A DNA stretch of 64,000 bases from the NCBI GenBank assembly GCA_013396995.1, contig VWZP01007500.1:62001-126000 (forward strand). The letters run 5' to 3'. Position 1 is the stretch's first letter, and each line of letters opens with the position of its first letter. The notes under the pieces were generated by a model. It saw only the letters and a program-made list of their open reading frames with translations, was not told where the DNA came from and made no database searches. Source of the DNA: Dicaeum eximium. Taxonomy: Eukaryota > Chordata > Aves > Passeriformes > Dicaeidae. The position numbers were made by a program, and so were the translations under genes. Positions 9,701-22,555 of the stretch are shown here, in pieces.

Positions 9701-12700
9701 TGGCAGTGGAGCACAAATGGTGCTTTGAGAGATTTCCTTCCCTGCTCCATTTGTTGGGAAAGCAGAACTCTGGGAAGAAAAGCAGGCAGGGGTTTTCATT
9801 GGTGTAATAAATGTGGGTACTGAGGATTTCTGCCCCATCACTGGGTGCTGTGTTGCCCGAATTTCACCCTTGGAGGACAAGAGTCTTCTGAATTCCTTGG
9901 TGGCTTATGTTGGAAAACTTTATTAGCCATGAGCTGAATTTACAGAGTACTTGTTAATATGAGTTACACAGTTAATAGAAATAAAATCACCAGTTTCAGA
10001 CAGAAATTTGTAGTGACACATTTGCTTAAAAGTCCTGTTTCCTTACTAGGTTATACTGGAGTAAGTTGTGTGTGTTGAGAAGACACCAACTGCTACACCT
10101 CATTGCTTGTTTGAATTCTGGTTGCTTTTGCATGCCATATTGCAGTTCATTTTCATTTCTGTGTTTTCCTCGTTTGAGCTCATTTCTCATTCGTGTTTTT
10201 GTCTCATTTGTTTCCATCAGCAAATGCCCAGCACCCCAGGGTTTGTGGGATACAATCCATACAGCCATCTGGCCTACAACAACTACAGGCTGGGAGGGAA
10301 CCCGGGCACCAACAGCCGGGTCACGGTAGGAGAATCAACTATTACATCCTCCAGCAAACACCAGGAACTGACCAGAAATGGCTTTAGGGTTAGGTTCTTT
10401 GGAGTCTTGGCTGCTGCCACTTCTTTATAAAAAAAACCCAAAACCAGCCTCTGATTCTTATTCCTCACCTTCCCCCCCTTCCCCTTCACTCTGAAACTTT
10501 TTGCAGGAAAATGGGTTTTTACTCAGCAGGGAAAACTGGTAATGGTATATGATGCAGACATCCAAAAAGACAGACTTTGGTCTTCAGTGACCACTGCATG
10601 CATAGGAAAAGGTTCTGTAGCTGGGTATGAATTTTTGGAGGGAGGGAATTGCTCTTTTTGCTGAGGTTCATTGGCACAAGAATAAGGAAGAACATTTTGC
10701 AAACTGGAGATCATTGATAGTCATTGCATCATCCTATTGAGCCATGCAAGAGGTACAAGCCTTTATTTTCCTTTGTAGTCTTAGTCTGGTAATAACTGCA
10801 CAGTCCAAGTTCAGTCATTATTTTTTCAACAAAACTGTGATGTTGATAATAAAATAGAATCCTTTCGGCTCGTATATGTGTCAGTGTGTGGGAAATGGAT
10901 GTTACATTCATTTTTCATGGAGTAAACAAAGTGAGATGGAGACAAGCAATGAGGGAGGTGACAGCTTCTTTCAAACATGAATCAAGTCCTAGCATTATAT
11001 GCAGTTAGGAAACAAAAATAGACAGGGGAAATCTAACACTTCTATAACATAACAGAAACAGAGTAAATCCCTGGTATTTTCTTAAATATCTCACAACTTT
11101 AAGGTTTTTCCATGTAGAACTTCGTACCTGAAAACTTCTGATCAGTTTGGAAGGTGATACAAAGATTTCTCAAGGACCAAATACATGGTGCTTTTAAAGA
11201 AGTGTAGTCTTTTTATGCCTCTCATATAAACCTTCTTTCAAACTTCATGTATGAAGTTCATCCAATTTGTTAAAAGCATTTACAGAGAGGACCTTCTCCT
11301 ACAAGCTGGAATTGACTGTCCGAATGGATACTTTCCTCATACAAGACTTAAGTCAGGTTTTGTGTAAGAACTTCCATTGTTTCTGTATGTCACAAGCATA
11401 CACAGCCTGCTCTGCCATGCATATCCCAGTATATGGATGGTGTCTTTAAACCCCTCTTAATTTAAAAGCATTAAACAGTTTCCGTTAATGTTTTTCCAAC
11501 TCATCTGTATGTGTATCTATGTATACATTTTGGTAATGCATATACCTCATGCACATTATTTATACACAGTTCTGTATGCATTGTTCATAGAGCTCCATAA
11601 ATTCAGCAAACAAAAAAAAATCTATCAGGAGGAAAACAGTATTGAACATGAGCCTTCTGGGCTACACCCAAGTATTGATCTACAGGCCACAGCCCTCAAA
11701 GATCTTGAACCTGCTTTATATTTTCATGTAAATACTCCCACTTAATAGAACTCCTGGCATGTGAAGTGCTGGTGGAGTGGAGAGTTTCAGACCCTGCAGT
11801 TGATGGGGGCTGTGATATCATTGCACTGTTTTAGGAGCAAGCCCTGTCAGGTGTTGTGTGGGTTGAGGGGATGCAAAGGGACCCAGCAGCTTTCCAGCAG
11901 CAGCGTTAAAGCTCAGTGGCTTTTTGTGTGGTGCCAGCACTGTCTGGCAGCACAGAGCCAAAGGAAGACAGAGCACAGGAGCATGTTCCAGGCTAATTGG
12001 GACAATTCATTACAGCTTGCCTACAAGTAGAGCACATATTTACCTTTTAGCTGCATAGAGTTGTTTTCTTTTCATAAAGAGACTGTTAATTGGCTCCAAA
12101 TTACTACTGACAAATTTTGCATAAAAATAATTACTAAAATTATTTGATAATGTCTCTAACTTAATGTTTTTAAACTTTCTTCTTACTTTTTTTCACCTGT
12201 ACAGTAGCCACATTAAATTTGTCAAAACAGATAGAATAAGTTAGCCATCAGAAGTGAGAAAAAACAACCTGCTGGGATTAGTGTTTCCATGTCAGTTCCT
12301 AAGCTGTTAGGTCAGTTTTAAAAACATGGAGCCCTTTTGAGGATTTATCTAGTTACTGCTCTGTAAACTTACAGAGAAAAGGACAAACTTACTTGGGAAA
12401 TTATTCCTGTGAGGACCAGCTCTAGCCAGTGCTTGTTCACTTACAGACTGGGTAGTTTCTTTGGTGATGTTGCTTGCTTCTCTTGGTGGGGGTGTGTGAA
12501 TGCACAAGAATGAGTGTTTTCCAAAACTAGTGCGTGTAGAAACTGTTTGGCAATGCCATTAACGAATGGATTTATCCGGTTCTTTTATAGGCTTCCTCTG
12601 GTATTACCATTCCAAAGCCCCCCAAACCCCCAGACAAGCCCCTGATGCCCTACATGAGGTACAGCCGGAAGGTGGGTATTACAGTGTCCATCAGTAATAA

Positions 12701-15700
12701 AGTCAGTGTTCGTTTGTGCTAACAATTAATTGCTATGATCTTAGTTTCAGCTTCTAAACGTTGACTCCTAACAGCCTGCGCTCTCTTAAGGGGATGTAAA
12801 GTACAGAGTCTGCCCTGCAGAACAAAGGCAGCAGTAGTCTGGTCACACAGTTGCCAATTTCTGGGGGGAAAATTGCTAAAATGCTAATTCCTACCACTGT
12901 CTGCTGACAAGGATCCACCCCGCCACATTCAGAAGTTCCTGTGACTTACTGACAGAACTTTTTTATATAAAGGAAGTATTCCTTGCGTTTTCTGGGCTTG
13001 GTGCAGTGCTGTAGCTGGACTGAAGAGTAGCAATGAGTGGACTTTGCATGTTCTCCTTCACCACCCTAGCCCGTGGCAACGTTTGCTTCGCTATTCTGTG
13101 AACTGTTTGACAGAAAGTAGGAGAGAGACTCTTGTGGAGTCTGGAATCTGATGGGGCATGGGGAGGGCATGGCAGCCTGGCTGAAGCAGGTGAGCCAGAA
13201 GGAATTTCTTCCACTTCTGGTAAAGTATCTTTACCAGCATGTCTGTCTTAGGCCAAAAAACATCAACACACACCAAAAAAAAAAAAAAAAGAGTCAAGTG
13301 GCGCAGCAAGAAATTACACTGGCAGCTCTCCTTTTTTTTCCCTATAAAGTTAGAAACCTTTTTGGTGGAGTCAGAACTTGTTGGAACTCAGATTGATCAG
13401 CAAGACTGAAATATTGTGAAATGTTACATTCTGATCTGAAAAGCTCAGTCTCTTTGTCATAACCTACTGCTGGATGTGTTTACTCAGTAGCATTTTTTCC
13501 CCGAGATGCAGCGATGTTCATTTAAGAAGAGAATTGAGAGGGTTAAAGGCAATATTCCCATGAGACCAAAGCCACTCAGCAATTGCCTGGTTCAGTAGCT
13601 GGCTTCCTACTGACTTCCTGCCCCAGAAAATAATCCAGATAGTTTAGCCAGACTCATTCCTAACTTTATCCTGTTTTTCATGGTGATTCCAGAAAGAACA
13701 CTGAGATGACAATATAAAATGTTTAATTTGGAAGTATTTAGATATCATTAGTAAAGCTCCAGCTGTTTCTGTTAAGGTCTGGGACCAAGTGAAGGCGTCC
13801 AATCCTGATTTGAAGTTATGGGAAATTGGCAAGATTATTGGAGGAATGTGGCGAGATCTCACTGATGAAGAGAAGCAAGAGTATTTGAATGAATATGAAG
13901 CTGAAAAGGTAAATGGAAGAAATCTGGGATGTTTATTACAGCTGATTCTTCTAGGAACTGGTCTGAGAAGAAAAATTCATCTTCCCCATGCAGGGGTGTT
14001 TGAGGCATTCACGAGAGCCCTGTATGTAACTTAAATGGAAGTTTGTCCTGACACGTCTCTTAGATTTTTTAAATAACTGTGCATCAACTGTGACTGGTCA
14101 GTTTTTAGACCTAATTCAAAATGAAGTATTTATAATTGAGGGTCGATTTTAACTGTTTAATGAGTGGATTTGATTGTACAACATCAGTATTGAAAAGATT
14201 GTCTCAACACCAAAATCCTCTTTCAAAACTGGTGCTCTGCAACTACTGCTATTGTCATGAACATGTTCCTAAGAGACTTCCAGTCACGTGGGGTTTGGTT
14301 TTCCTGGTGGAACTCCACGCTGTGGCAATAGTGTTTTGTTTCTTAATAGAAAATGCTACCACTTGTAGGGTTTTCTTGTGCTTTTGTTTTGCTTTTATTG
14401 ATCTTAATGACAAGAGATGACAGCTGCCTTGTGTCTAGGTTGGTAAGTGTTGAGCACCTGTACGAGACTGTTCTTGTGATTCTCAGGTACAAACGGAGAA
14501 GGGGTCCAGCTGATGTGTTGTGCTTACACCTGGCAGGCACCTGAGGCTCTGGCTACCTGGTCAAATCTCAGCTGGTTTTATTCCAAGGCAATAGAGAAGT
14601 ACTGCAAAACTCGGTGCTCTTAGCTGAGAAAAAATACTCCAAGAATTCTATTTTTACCTTGGTAATGATGTTTAGATTGTAAGCTCCTTGGGGCAGGGGC
14701 CAGCTGGTTTCTGTTTGTGCAGTGCCAAGGCAGAAGGATTCTGGTCCTGATTATAAACAAGTGTTTTAGGTACCTTTAACAATACCATAGATTATATCCA
14801 TTTTTTCATTGGAAATATCTCAAATCACGGTACAAAATCTTAAAAGTGAGATTAAAGAAAGCAATTCAAGGGGAAAAGGTATTTCAAAGAAAGTGAAAAG
14901 AGTGCTGCTGTCCTGCTACCAGGAGGAGACAGCAGTCTGGCTGCAGCTTTCTGTGCCATCCCAGAGCAGGGATGGGTCAAAGAATGGACAAATCTTAAGT
15001 GATTTTCAAAAGTGGTTCATAACATACTGGCATAAGGAAAGAGAAGAAATCTGAATCACAGATTTAGTTAGAACTCCAGACAATTACTGAGAATATTCTG
15101 GGTTTGCTACAGAACTTGATCATTAATGTTCTGAGGTGTTTGAATTTGAAATCTTAGAAAACAAAGCTGTCATAATACTTCCAGGTAGTAAAACTGAAAA
15201 GGACCTAAAAACCAGCTGCGTTTTTAAAACACGAACAACTGTAGAAGAAGTTCTAACTTGTAAAAAAGACAGGCTGAGAGAATCTGGTCATTTGTATCTC
15301 AGCCAGACGATTCAGATTCAGCTTTGTCTGTGTAACCGCACTGTGAGTTGCACAGAGCGCAGTAGTGGCAAGGTGGGAATCATGCAGTGGTGCAATCAAA
15401 CCGTGTTGGTCACCTTTCAGATCGAGTACAACGAGTCCATGAAAGCCTACCACAACTCCCCTGCCTACCTGGCCTACATCAACGCCAAGAGCCGCGCCGA
15501 GGCGGCGCTGGAAGAGGAGAGCCGGCAGCGGCAGTCGCGCATGGAGAAGGGAGAGCCCTACATGAGCATCCAGCCCGCGGAGGATCCCGATGGTAAGGAG
15601 CTTGTGTGCTCTCCCAGGGGGACATTGATGGCAGGACAGGCCATGGAGATAGCGGAAACCCCCCGTGTGCACCTTCTGCAGCGCTTCCCGTGGCTTCGTT

Positions 15701-18700
15701 TCTGCTTTGGTGCTTTAATGCCGATTTTCATTAGCACATTTTATTCCATACAGCTGACTTTGTTCACAAAAGTAAGGTGGCACCTGTGGCAAAAGTTATT
15801 CCAACCTTTCTTAATTAAGTGTGAAGTAATGCTTAATAATTCAAACCAAATCAGCCTGCTTACCGCTCCGTAATGGCTTTAGCACATGCTTTAAAAAAGG
15901 CTTAGATGCCTGATTTAATCCGGCTTGGATGGAATGTTGTGCTTTATTACCAGAAGCACATAAATCTGACAGGCAGAGTTCTGGTGTGATTAAGAGCATC
16001 TGACCTTTGAATGTGTTCAACAACTGTCATTTGAGATTGTTTGGCAAGTGAGGTGCCCTTGCTGCTGACAAGTTGATGAGAAAATTCTGAAAGTTTATTT
16101 GACTGCAAGGAAATGCACCCCACCCAGTGGGAAAAGTCAGCCTCACACACCTCATGGCTGCTTTTAAATTCATCACCAAATACTTGTTGAAACCTGAGGG
16201 TGAAAAATGTACTCAGTTACACCCTTTTTTTTCCTTCTCCCTTGTAAAAGCACACCCCTGAGATAAAGCTCATAGCAAACAGCCCTTTCGCCTGTGTGAG
16301 GTAATTGCAACATTTATGTAAATGCATTTCATGCTGGAATAGCTGGAACCTGGGGATTTGAGATGCTGTTCTGTGCTACCTGAGCACAGTAGACTCGAGC
16401 AGAACCAGCTATTACCTCTTTTTTAACTTTGTTTATTCAGATACCTAAGTGAGATACACTATAACAGTTTGAAATAAAGAAACTTCCATTGAACTAGTTC
16501 TCTTTGCTAGTATCTCCTGGCATGGTGTTCAGTTTCTTAAGATTTCTGTGAATAGCTGGGATAGTCATCTCCAGTAGGAATACTTAATGTAAAACAAATT
16601 AGACTTAAGGACTTTTCTACGTGGCATTGTCCTGGGAGATAATTCATACTTGTTGTTTGACTGGTTTCTCTTTAGAGAAATGCACTTATTAATAAATAAT
16701 CGAATACTCTTAATACATGACTGTGAATTTTCGGGGATGAGTAAATGTGTCTCACTGCTTCATGCTTTCAGTCCTTAGTGTTTTAAAAAAACAAGTGGTT
16801 TTGATCTGTGCTACAGAGGTTATTTATAGAGAAGTCACTATCCTGCTGGCATTTTGTTCTGGAAATATGAGTAATCAGGAATAGGTCTTTTATTTGGTGT
16901 ATTAATAGTCCCTCTTGCTGTGGAAATGTGGAAAGCAACAGAGTGAATAACTAGGTCAGTCCCAGTTTCAGCTGTGGGAAATGCATGTGAAATCAGCTGT
17001 TAGAGCTGTGCCATGTAAATGCTGCCCTGGCCACACTTTGTCTCCTTTTGTGATTCCCTGATGCTCTGTGTGTGTTACTGTGAACTTAGTGACATGACAA
17101 CTACTGGTGTTAGGGCTCATATTTTGGTTTTTGTGAGTGGTAATGTGGGTACAGTGTCATTAGACTTGGCTCTCATTTTGTGGAATGAAAGCAGTTACCC
17201 CTCAGACTCCTGTTCCAGATTACGACGATGGGTTCTCCATGAAGCACACGGCCACGGCTCGGTTCCAGAGGAACCACCGGCTCATCAGCGAGATCCTGAG
17301 CGAGAGCGTGGTGCCCGACGTCCGCTCCGTGGTCACCACAGCCAGAATGCAAGTCCTGAAACGCCAGGTTCAGTCCTTAATGGTTCACCAGGTAAAAAGA
17401 AAGGATGTGGATGCTGCTAAAATGCGGTGGGGTTGGGCTGGACTCCAAGTCTTGGATCATTCGATCACCTGCATGACTGTTCTTGCTGGGTGTTGGTGTT
17501 CTGTCTGCTCCAGGAGCTAATCCCTGGGATTTCTTGGGAGCTGCAGAGCATGAGACTTCACCTTCTGTGCTGTTTTGTTCCAGAGGATCATATTAAACTG
17601 TATTTTGTTCTTTGGGATATCCTAAGTGTTAGTTCCATAGTTCTTCATTATTACACACAACTCTATGCAGTGTAAAAGTCTGCTGGTTAGTAAATACTGG
17701 TAGTGTTGTGATTTCAGGTACCTGATAACTCATCTTGTTTGTAATGATTCTTTTTTTGCCATAAATTGTCCCTATTCTAACATTTTTCACTGAAAGTTAA
17801 ATTTATACAAAATATATGGTGAAGTCACACCTTCATGTTTCACCCAGCTTTGGGCACATGTCTGTGTTTTCCAAACACTCATGTTACCAAAAGAACCCTT
17901 TCAGCATGGTCAGTGTGTGTGTGGGTGAAGTGAGACCAGAGTTAGGTAATTTGTTGGTTGTTTTTTTTTTTAATTACAGAAGATTTGGAGGGTGGAGGGG
18001 ATGGTTGTCCTTCTTTCCTGTGAATTGTGGTCTTCCTGTGTTAGAGAATATAATTGATGTGGAGGGTGTGTCCATACCTGTGAGCTGTGTATATACAGAC
18101 CTGTGGGATATGTATACACAGACCTGGGGGTGCAGAATAGAAAAGAAAATGTGCACATTTGATGCTGGAAGCTTCACCTCAGGTACATAGTGTTTCATTT
18201 ACAATATGCTTGAACTGCTCCACAGACCCATGTACTGTTCCTACTTTTCAGTATGAACTTCTGAGCTAGTGGGTATCAGAGGCAGGCAGAAGGATGTTTA
18301 CGTATTAGACCGATATTTAAAAATAAACCCATATGAAAATTTGTTTGCGTAGCTGTACCTTTACCCAGTTTTTAGGTGACTGCACAGTGAGGCTCTTGCT
18401 GTTTGTTTCACTTCCAGCGTAAGCTCGAAGCTGAGCTGCTGCAAATTGAGGAGCGTCACCAGGAAAAGAAGAGGAAGTTTTTGGAAAGCACAGAATCTTT
18501 CAACAACGAGCTTAAAAGGGTACAACTCATTTTTCTCACTTACTCTGAGGAAGCTGCTGGTTCCACAGTGGTACAAGTGCTTCAGTTCTCTGTTCAGTTC
18601 TGAGCAATTGCCCAGCTGCTGGTGTGGGTGGTACAAAGCACAAGATGATTTCCTGCTCCTTCAGTGACCTTTAGGTGGACATTGGGCCAGTACAGTTTAG

Positions 18701-20205
18701 AAGTGCCTCCAGGCTGGGCCAGGCTGGGTGAATTCACTCAGAGCAGCTGGAGGAAGGTGGCCTGAAGCCACTGTGGAGGGCACACTAGTCTCTTTGGCTG
18801 TGTTCAAATCACAAGTTTTAGGCTGTTCATTTATTCCCTCTCCCTCCTTTTTGTTTTTCTTTTAATATGCCTGTATCTCCCTCCCTAGTTAGTTTTAATA
18901 TAAACTTCGTAAAATCAAAATTACTGTGCTGCGTGTAGAAATAATGAACTCATCATTGGGGTTTTCTGGTGATTTATTTCTCAGGGTAACCGAGATAGTA
19001 AAAGAGCTAAAGAGTTTTCCTTTGTTTTGTTTTGCTTTTAATTGCTAGTTATGCAGTTTGAAGGTGGAAGTGGATATGGAAAAAATCGCAGCTGAAATTG
19101 CTCAAGCCGAGGAACAGGCTCGCAAGAGACAGGAGGAAAGGGAAAAGGAAGCAGCTGAGCAAGCCGAGCGCAGTCAGAACAGCCTGACAGCTGAGGAGGA
19201 GCAGGCAGCCAGCAAGGGAGAGGAGAAGAAGGAAGAGGAGAGCACTCCAATGGAGACAGGTAACTGCATCTGAGTATCTGCTGCAGAATCCTCCAAGGAT
19301 CAGCATTAAAGGGTCTCTGAGGAGAACAGTTCCCTGCATCTTGGTGAACACAGGCATTTGCTTGCTTCTCATTATATTACTCATTTTTAAAAGAGGAGAG
19401 GATAAGATCCCACAGAGCCCCATGTCATGCTTTGTGTGATGTACCCAGGGGGAAAAAATAGTAAACCTGAAGTTAGACTTTGGTTAACTGGGAGCAACTG
19501 GGAGTGTTTTCTTGTCCCAGAGTCAGTGTCCAGCCAGAATGATGCAACAGCAATGCTTCCTATGCAGCTCTCAGGCAAATTCTCCAGCTGCTTTGTGCTC
19601 TGGACAGTGGCAGTAAGAAATGCTGCTGGATTCAGGAGTCCCAGTGACTACTACGTCAGTGAGTCACTGCTGCAGCAGCAGGAGCATAAGGAAAGAGGGA
19701 CCAAGGAGTTTGAATTCCAGTGCTTCTGCTTTAACTAGGAGCATGGCTCTCTTATGCCTGGAATTCTGAGGTCAGGCAGCTGTGGCTGACATCAGGATGC
19801 TGTGGCAGGATCACATGTGTCCTCAGCACTGAGAGATCCCTGAGCTGTGCCTGTCCCTGCATGTTCTAAGTGACAGAAGTGACTGCTATGGAATACTTAG
19901 ATTTATTATGCCTTCTGTTTCTTCCTAAATCCTAATTGCACCATCTAAATAAATATTGGCACGTAAATGACACTGAGAAATACGATTTTCCAGAAGAGCC
20001 TCACCCGGAAGAGAGCACAGAGAGCCAGCAGAACGGTGAAGAAGGAACCTCCACCCCAGAGGACAAGGAGAGTGGGCAGGAAGGGGTGGACAGCACAGCT
20101 GAGGAGGGAACCAGCGACAGCAACACCGGCTCAGAGAGCAACAGCGCGACCGTGGAGGAGCCGCCCGCAGACCCCATCGCCGAGGAGGGCGAGAAGAAAG
20201 AATAA
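6759..20205 (+). CDS. SMARCE1: SMARCE1 (BAF57), complete coding region in ten exons
   Basis: SMARCE1/BAF57 is the HMG-box subunit of the BAF/PBAF (SWI/SNF) nucleosome-remodelling complexes in the nucleus. The coding exons are 6759-6765, 7277-7320, 10221-10325, 12591-12671, 13777-13908, 15421-15592, 17219-17391, 18418-18519, 19049-19259 and 19994-20205. All junctions are GT-AG and all phases join, giving 412 residues against about 411 in human. In order: a Pro/Tyr-rich N-terminus (1-65), one HMG box (about 66-134, starting PDKPLMPYMRYSRKVWD), a linker with [20 protein letters not shown], a Glu/Lys-rich coiled coil (about 220-320, with [20 protein letters not shown]), and an acidic Glu/Ser/Thr-rich tail ending GEKKE. 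The start is the ATG at 6759; the nearest upstream ATG opens a four-codon frame. There is no sign of damage. Housekeeping expression is suggested by the CpG-island promoter. Confidence 0.98.
7277..7320 (+). CDS. SMARCE1: SMARCE1 exon 3
   Basis: Follows the acceptor TTAACAG ending at 7276 and precedes GTAAGT at 7321. It completes the Lys3 codon and encodes RPSYAPPPTPAPAT, the proline-rich N-terminus. Confidence 0.96.
10221..10325 (+). CDS. SMARCE1: SMARCE1 exon 4
   Basis: Thirty-five complete codons between a CAG acceptor ending at 10220 and GTAGGA at 10326. Encodes QMPSTPGFVGYNPYSHLAYN and the following Tyr/Gly/Asn-rich residues to NSRVT. Both ends are phase 0, so skipping it keeps the frame; an isoform lacking this region is known in mammals, as I recall. 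Confidence 0.97.
12591..12671 (+). CDS. SMARCE1: SMARCE1 exon 5 (start of HMG box)
   Basis: Twenty-seven codons after the acceptor TTATAG ending at 12590; donor GTGGGT at 12672. Encodes ASSGITIPKPPKPPDKPLMP and on to YSRK. The HMG box begins at PDKPLMPYMRYSRK. Confidence 0.97.
13777..13908 (+). CDS. SMARCE1: SMARCE1 exon 6 (HMG box body)
   Basis: Forty-four codons after the acceptor GTTAAG ending at 13776; donor GTAAAT at 13909. Encodes VWDQVKASNPDLKLWEIGKI and on to NEYEAEK, which contains the HMG-box core with its structural Trp and Met-Trp residues. Confidence 0.97.
14674..14755 (+). mobile_element. Ancient amniote SINE/LINE tail (MIR/L2-like)
   Basis: The segment starts with AGATTGTAAGCTCCTTGGGG, followed by CAGGGGCC, then TGTTTGTGCAGTGCC and a GGTCCTGATT element. 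This order matches the conserved 3' part of old MIR/L2-type amniote retroposons as I remember them. Divergence is high, so the family is tentative. Confidence 0.55.
15421..15592 (+). CDS. SMARCE1: SMARCE1 exon 7
   Basis: Follows the acceptor CCTTTCAG ending at 15420; ends one base into a codon before GTAAGG at 15593. Encodes IEYNESMKAYHNSPAYLAYI, the end of the HMG box, then the charged stretch to SIQPAEDPD. Markedly GC-richer than its introns, as is common for avian coding exons. Confidence 0.97.
17219..17391 (+). CDS. SMARCE1: SMARCE1 exon 8
   Basis: Follows the acceptor TTCCAG ending at 17218; donor GTAAAA at 17392. Completes the split Asp codon and encodes YDDGFSMKHTATARFQRNHR through to VQSLMVHQ, leading into the coiled coil. 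Confidence 0.97.
18418..18519 (+). CDS. SMARCE1: SMARCE1 exon 9 (coiled coil)
   Basis: Thirty-four codons after the acceptor TTCCAG ending at 18417; donor GTACAA at 18520. Encodes [20 protein letters not shown] and on to FNNELKR, a heptad-patterned, highly charged segment. Confidence 0.97.
19049..19259 (+). CDS. SMARCE1: SMARCE1 exon 10
   Basis: Follows the acceptor TTGCTAG ending at 19048; donor GTAACT at 19260, one base into a codon. Encodes LCSLKVEVDMEKIAAEIAQA, an Ala/Glu/Lys/Gln-rich helix, and then the acidic stretch ending STPMET. Confidence 0.97.
19994..20205 (+). CDS. SMARCE1: SMARCE1 exon 11 (acidic tail and stop)
   Basis: Follows the acceptor TTTTCCAG ending at 19993 and ends at TAA 20203-20205. 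Encodes the tail EEPHPEESTESQQNGEEGTS through SNTGSESNSATVEEPP to GEKKE, low-complexity and strongly acidic. Confidence 0.97.
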
Positions 20206-21535
20206 CCACTGACTCAGTTCCTGTGTCTCTGTAATGAAGTACTGTTTGATTTCAGAACGTGCTCTGCGGCTGTTGCACCTTCCCTGCCTCTGTCACTTGT
20301 CTCCAAAGGATGCTGGGGCTTAATGACACGTCAGGTTATCAGGGTAGCAATGTGAAGGGGCCTGTAGAGGTACAGGGTGTCCTGCAGCAGGCAGAAAAGG
20401 AGCCTCATGTGTCCTTAACACAGCTATTACAGTGTGGAGAGGTGCTTATATCACTTGTAATTCTTCCCTAGAAGGACACCACTGGTTTTGGTTTCTGTAT
20501 GAGAAGTCAGGCGTTCTCTCTTTCTTCTGGTGCCGTGGACACAGTGGCACTTTTCCCCAAAGGCCCTTCCTGCCCCTTTGTGGGAGCAGTGAGGTGCAGG
20601 TGTCTCACCTGTGCTGCAGGCCTGGCCTGACTGCATGAGGGACTTCCTCCTGGTAGTGGCACTGGCTTTCTGGAGAGGCTGGAATGTGGCTGAAGCATTC
20701 TGACCTGTTCTTACTATGGAGCAAAGACTGATGCCTGCCCAGGGTGTCCTCTGGAGCCTCTCCTTACCTAACAACCCCAAAAGTCCCCTGTGTCTCACAA
20801 CTACTGCACTGCATGTCAACAAGGGCAATTTCTGCTGCAGCCGCCCCAGTCTGTGCTTTTAAAGAAAGTTCTCAGTCCTCAGGAGAGCTCCAGAATGAGG
20901 CTGAAAGTCTGGGGTTTAGGGGTTTTTGGTGTAACTTGTTTTTCTAGAGTAGCTGCTCTGCTGTGGTGGAAACTTGCTCATGGTCTGTGTGTGGCATGTC
21001 AGGAGATCCAGTTCCAAAGGGCTCAGTGTAGTCTTGCAGGAAATGACACATCATGAGGGATTTTTTTCTGTGGTGCAGGATTCTTTTCAACAAGCCTTTG
21101 CTTTTCTTTCCCAATTAACTCCTTTATTTGCTACCATGAGACCCTGGTGTGGCCTCAGCCACAGACCTGGCACAGAACAGAGCAGGAGAGTGTTCAGACA
21201 CGCACATGTTCTCTGAGCAGACAGTCACTGATATGGCACAAATGGTAAAAAATAGTAGTTTTGCTTGTCATGAGCTTTCAGAACCTCTGGAGACTCTACA
21301 AATGTACTGAAAAGGCCATAATTTGCCCTATATAAGCAAAAGAAATACACACAAAGAAATACAGTGAATTGCAGCAACAGCCATGGGCCACTTCTTGACT
21401 TTACAACTGAAGGGATCACAAAATGTTTCAATGAACCAATGTGTATTTGCAGAGCAGTGGGTCTATCAGATGGTGTTTTTTAAATCCTTTTTTTTTAAAT
21501 GGTCTAAAAATAAAATTCAACGTTTGGTTTTTTTT
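20206..21535 (+). other. SMARCE1: SMARCE1 3' UTR
   Basis: Runs from the stop codon to a few bases past the likely polyadenylation signal at 21509. No other gene is supported on either strand. The 3' end is inferred from the signal. Confidence 0.65.
21509..21514 (+). terminator. SMARCE1: Likely SMARCE1 polyadenylation signal
   Basis: AATAAA lies in a T/A-rich context and is followed about 30 bases later by a GT/T-rich stretch (GTGGTCTGTTCTTGTC), the usual arrangement of a cleavage site. Confidence 0.65.
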
Positions 21536-22555
21536 AAACTCACAGTGGTCTGTTCTTGTCTTTTAAGGTAGTGTCAATGTTTGGTTCAGAGCTTTCATCA
21601 GCTGTTCTCCATCTCAAGCCAGAGGAAAATAAGCACACAGGATTTTATTTCTTACACAGTACCAGCTGCTGGCTGGACTGGAGCCCCCCCTCCCTCCCCC
21701 AACCCCGTGGGGCCCAGGTGGGGTTCCACACCTGAGGTGCTGCAAACCCTTGTTGTGCAACAGCTTTTATCTGCAGCAGCCCTGGGTTCTGTGGGCCGAG
21801 GTGCTTTTCATCTGCTCCAAATTCTCAAGGTGTATGTAAATAACTAATTGGCAAAGACGGGTGTGTGCAGCTCAGGGTGTGTACGTGAAGGAGTGGGTGT
21901 CGTCTTCACGAGTGAAATAACTTGTCCCAGCACATGAGAACGTGAGGGGATGCCCATGGCCAGCGTTGGAGCACTGACCAGCCCTGTGGTGCCTGGCAGA
22001 CAAGGGACAGGAGCATCAGAGACCCAGCAAAGGACAGGGACCAACCTTGGGAGAAACCTGGCTCCTGCAGCAGCCCTTCCTCAGAGCAACCTGGGGCTCC
22101 TGGTGCACCCCATGTCCTCCTACAGGTCCTCAGTGGGATGTTCTTGATGGACCCTGTGGCCATCTGCAGGCCCCAGCAGGGCCAGGAGCCCTTCCTCTCA
22201 TGAGGAAGAGCCCTCACGCTTTGCTGCTGGTCCTGCTGGAGCTGCTGTTTCCTGGGTGCCCTGCCTGGCAGGTGGAGGGTGCAGGCTGGAGATGTGGGGT
22301 GCAGCCATCCCCCATGGGTGCTGGGAGCTGGTGAGTCCCTCACGCCTCTGGGGGACCGAAGCAAAAAGGCAAATCCAAGCCTTGCAATTCATTTTAAAAA
22401 TAAAACTTTACACCTTAACTAAAGAAGCTTTACAAAATAAGTTTTTATATCTTAATTGTTATAGTAGTAGTATTAGTAATAATACCTTATATACTTCACT
22501 GTGTACACAAAATAATTATCAAAAAAGTTTTTGCAATTCAAGAAAGAGGGGGAAA

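Larger units (their letters stand above)
5983..13776 (+). other. SMARCE1: SMARCE1 introns 1-5
   Basis: Introns lie at 5983-6714, 6766-7276, 7321-10220, 10326-12590 and 12672-13776. They are AT-rich with scattered homopolymers, including a run of about 17 A near 13276. I see no further exon, RNA gene or recognisable mobile element in them; the open frames are short and unrelated to known proteins. Confidence 0.7.
13909..19993 (+). other. SMARCE1: SMARCE1 introns 6-10
   Basis: Introns lie at 13909-15420, 15593-17218, 17392-18417, 18520-19048 and 19260-19993. Intron 6 holds an ancient SINE-like tail at 14674-14755. An open frame at 15136-15873 runs through exon 7 into both flanking introns, but this is read-through, not a separate gene. 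Nothing else is recognised. Confidence 0.7.

Noticed and set aside
15136..15873. 245-codon open frame over SMARCE1 exon 7
   Set aside because: Only 15421-15592 is conserved; the rest is intron read-through with good splice sites at both exon edges.
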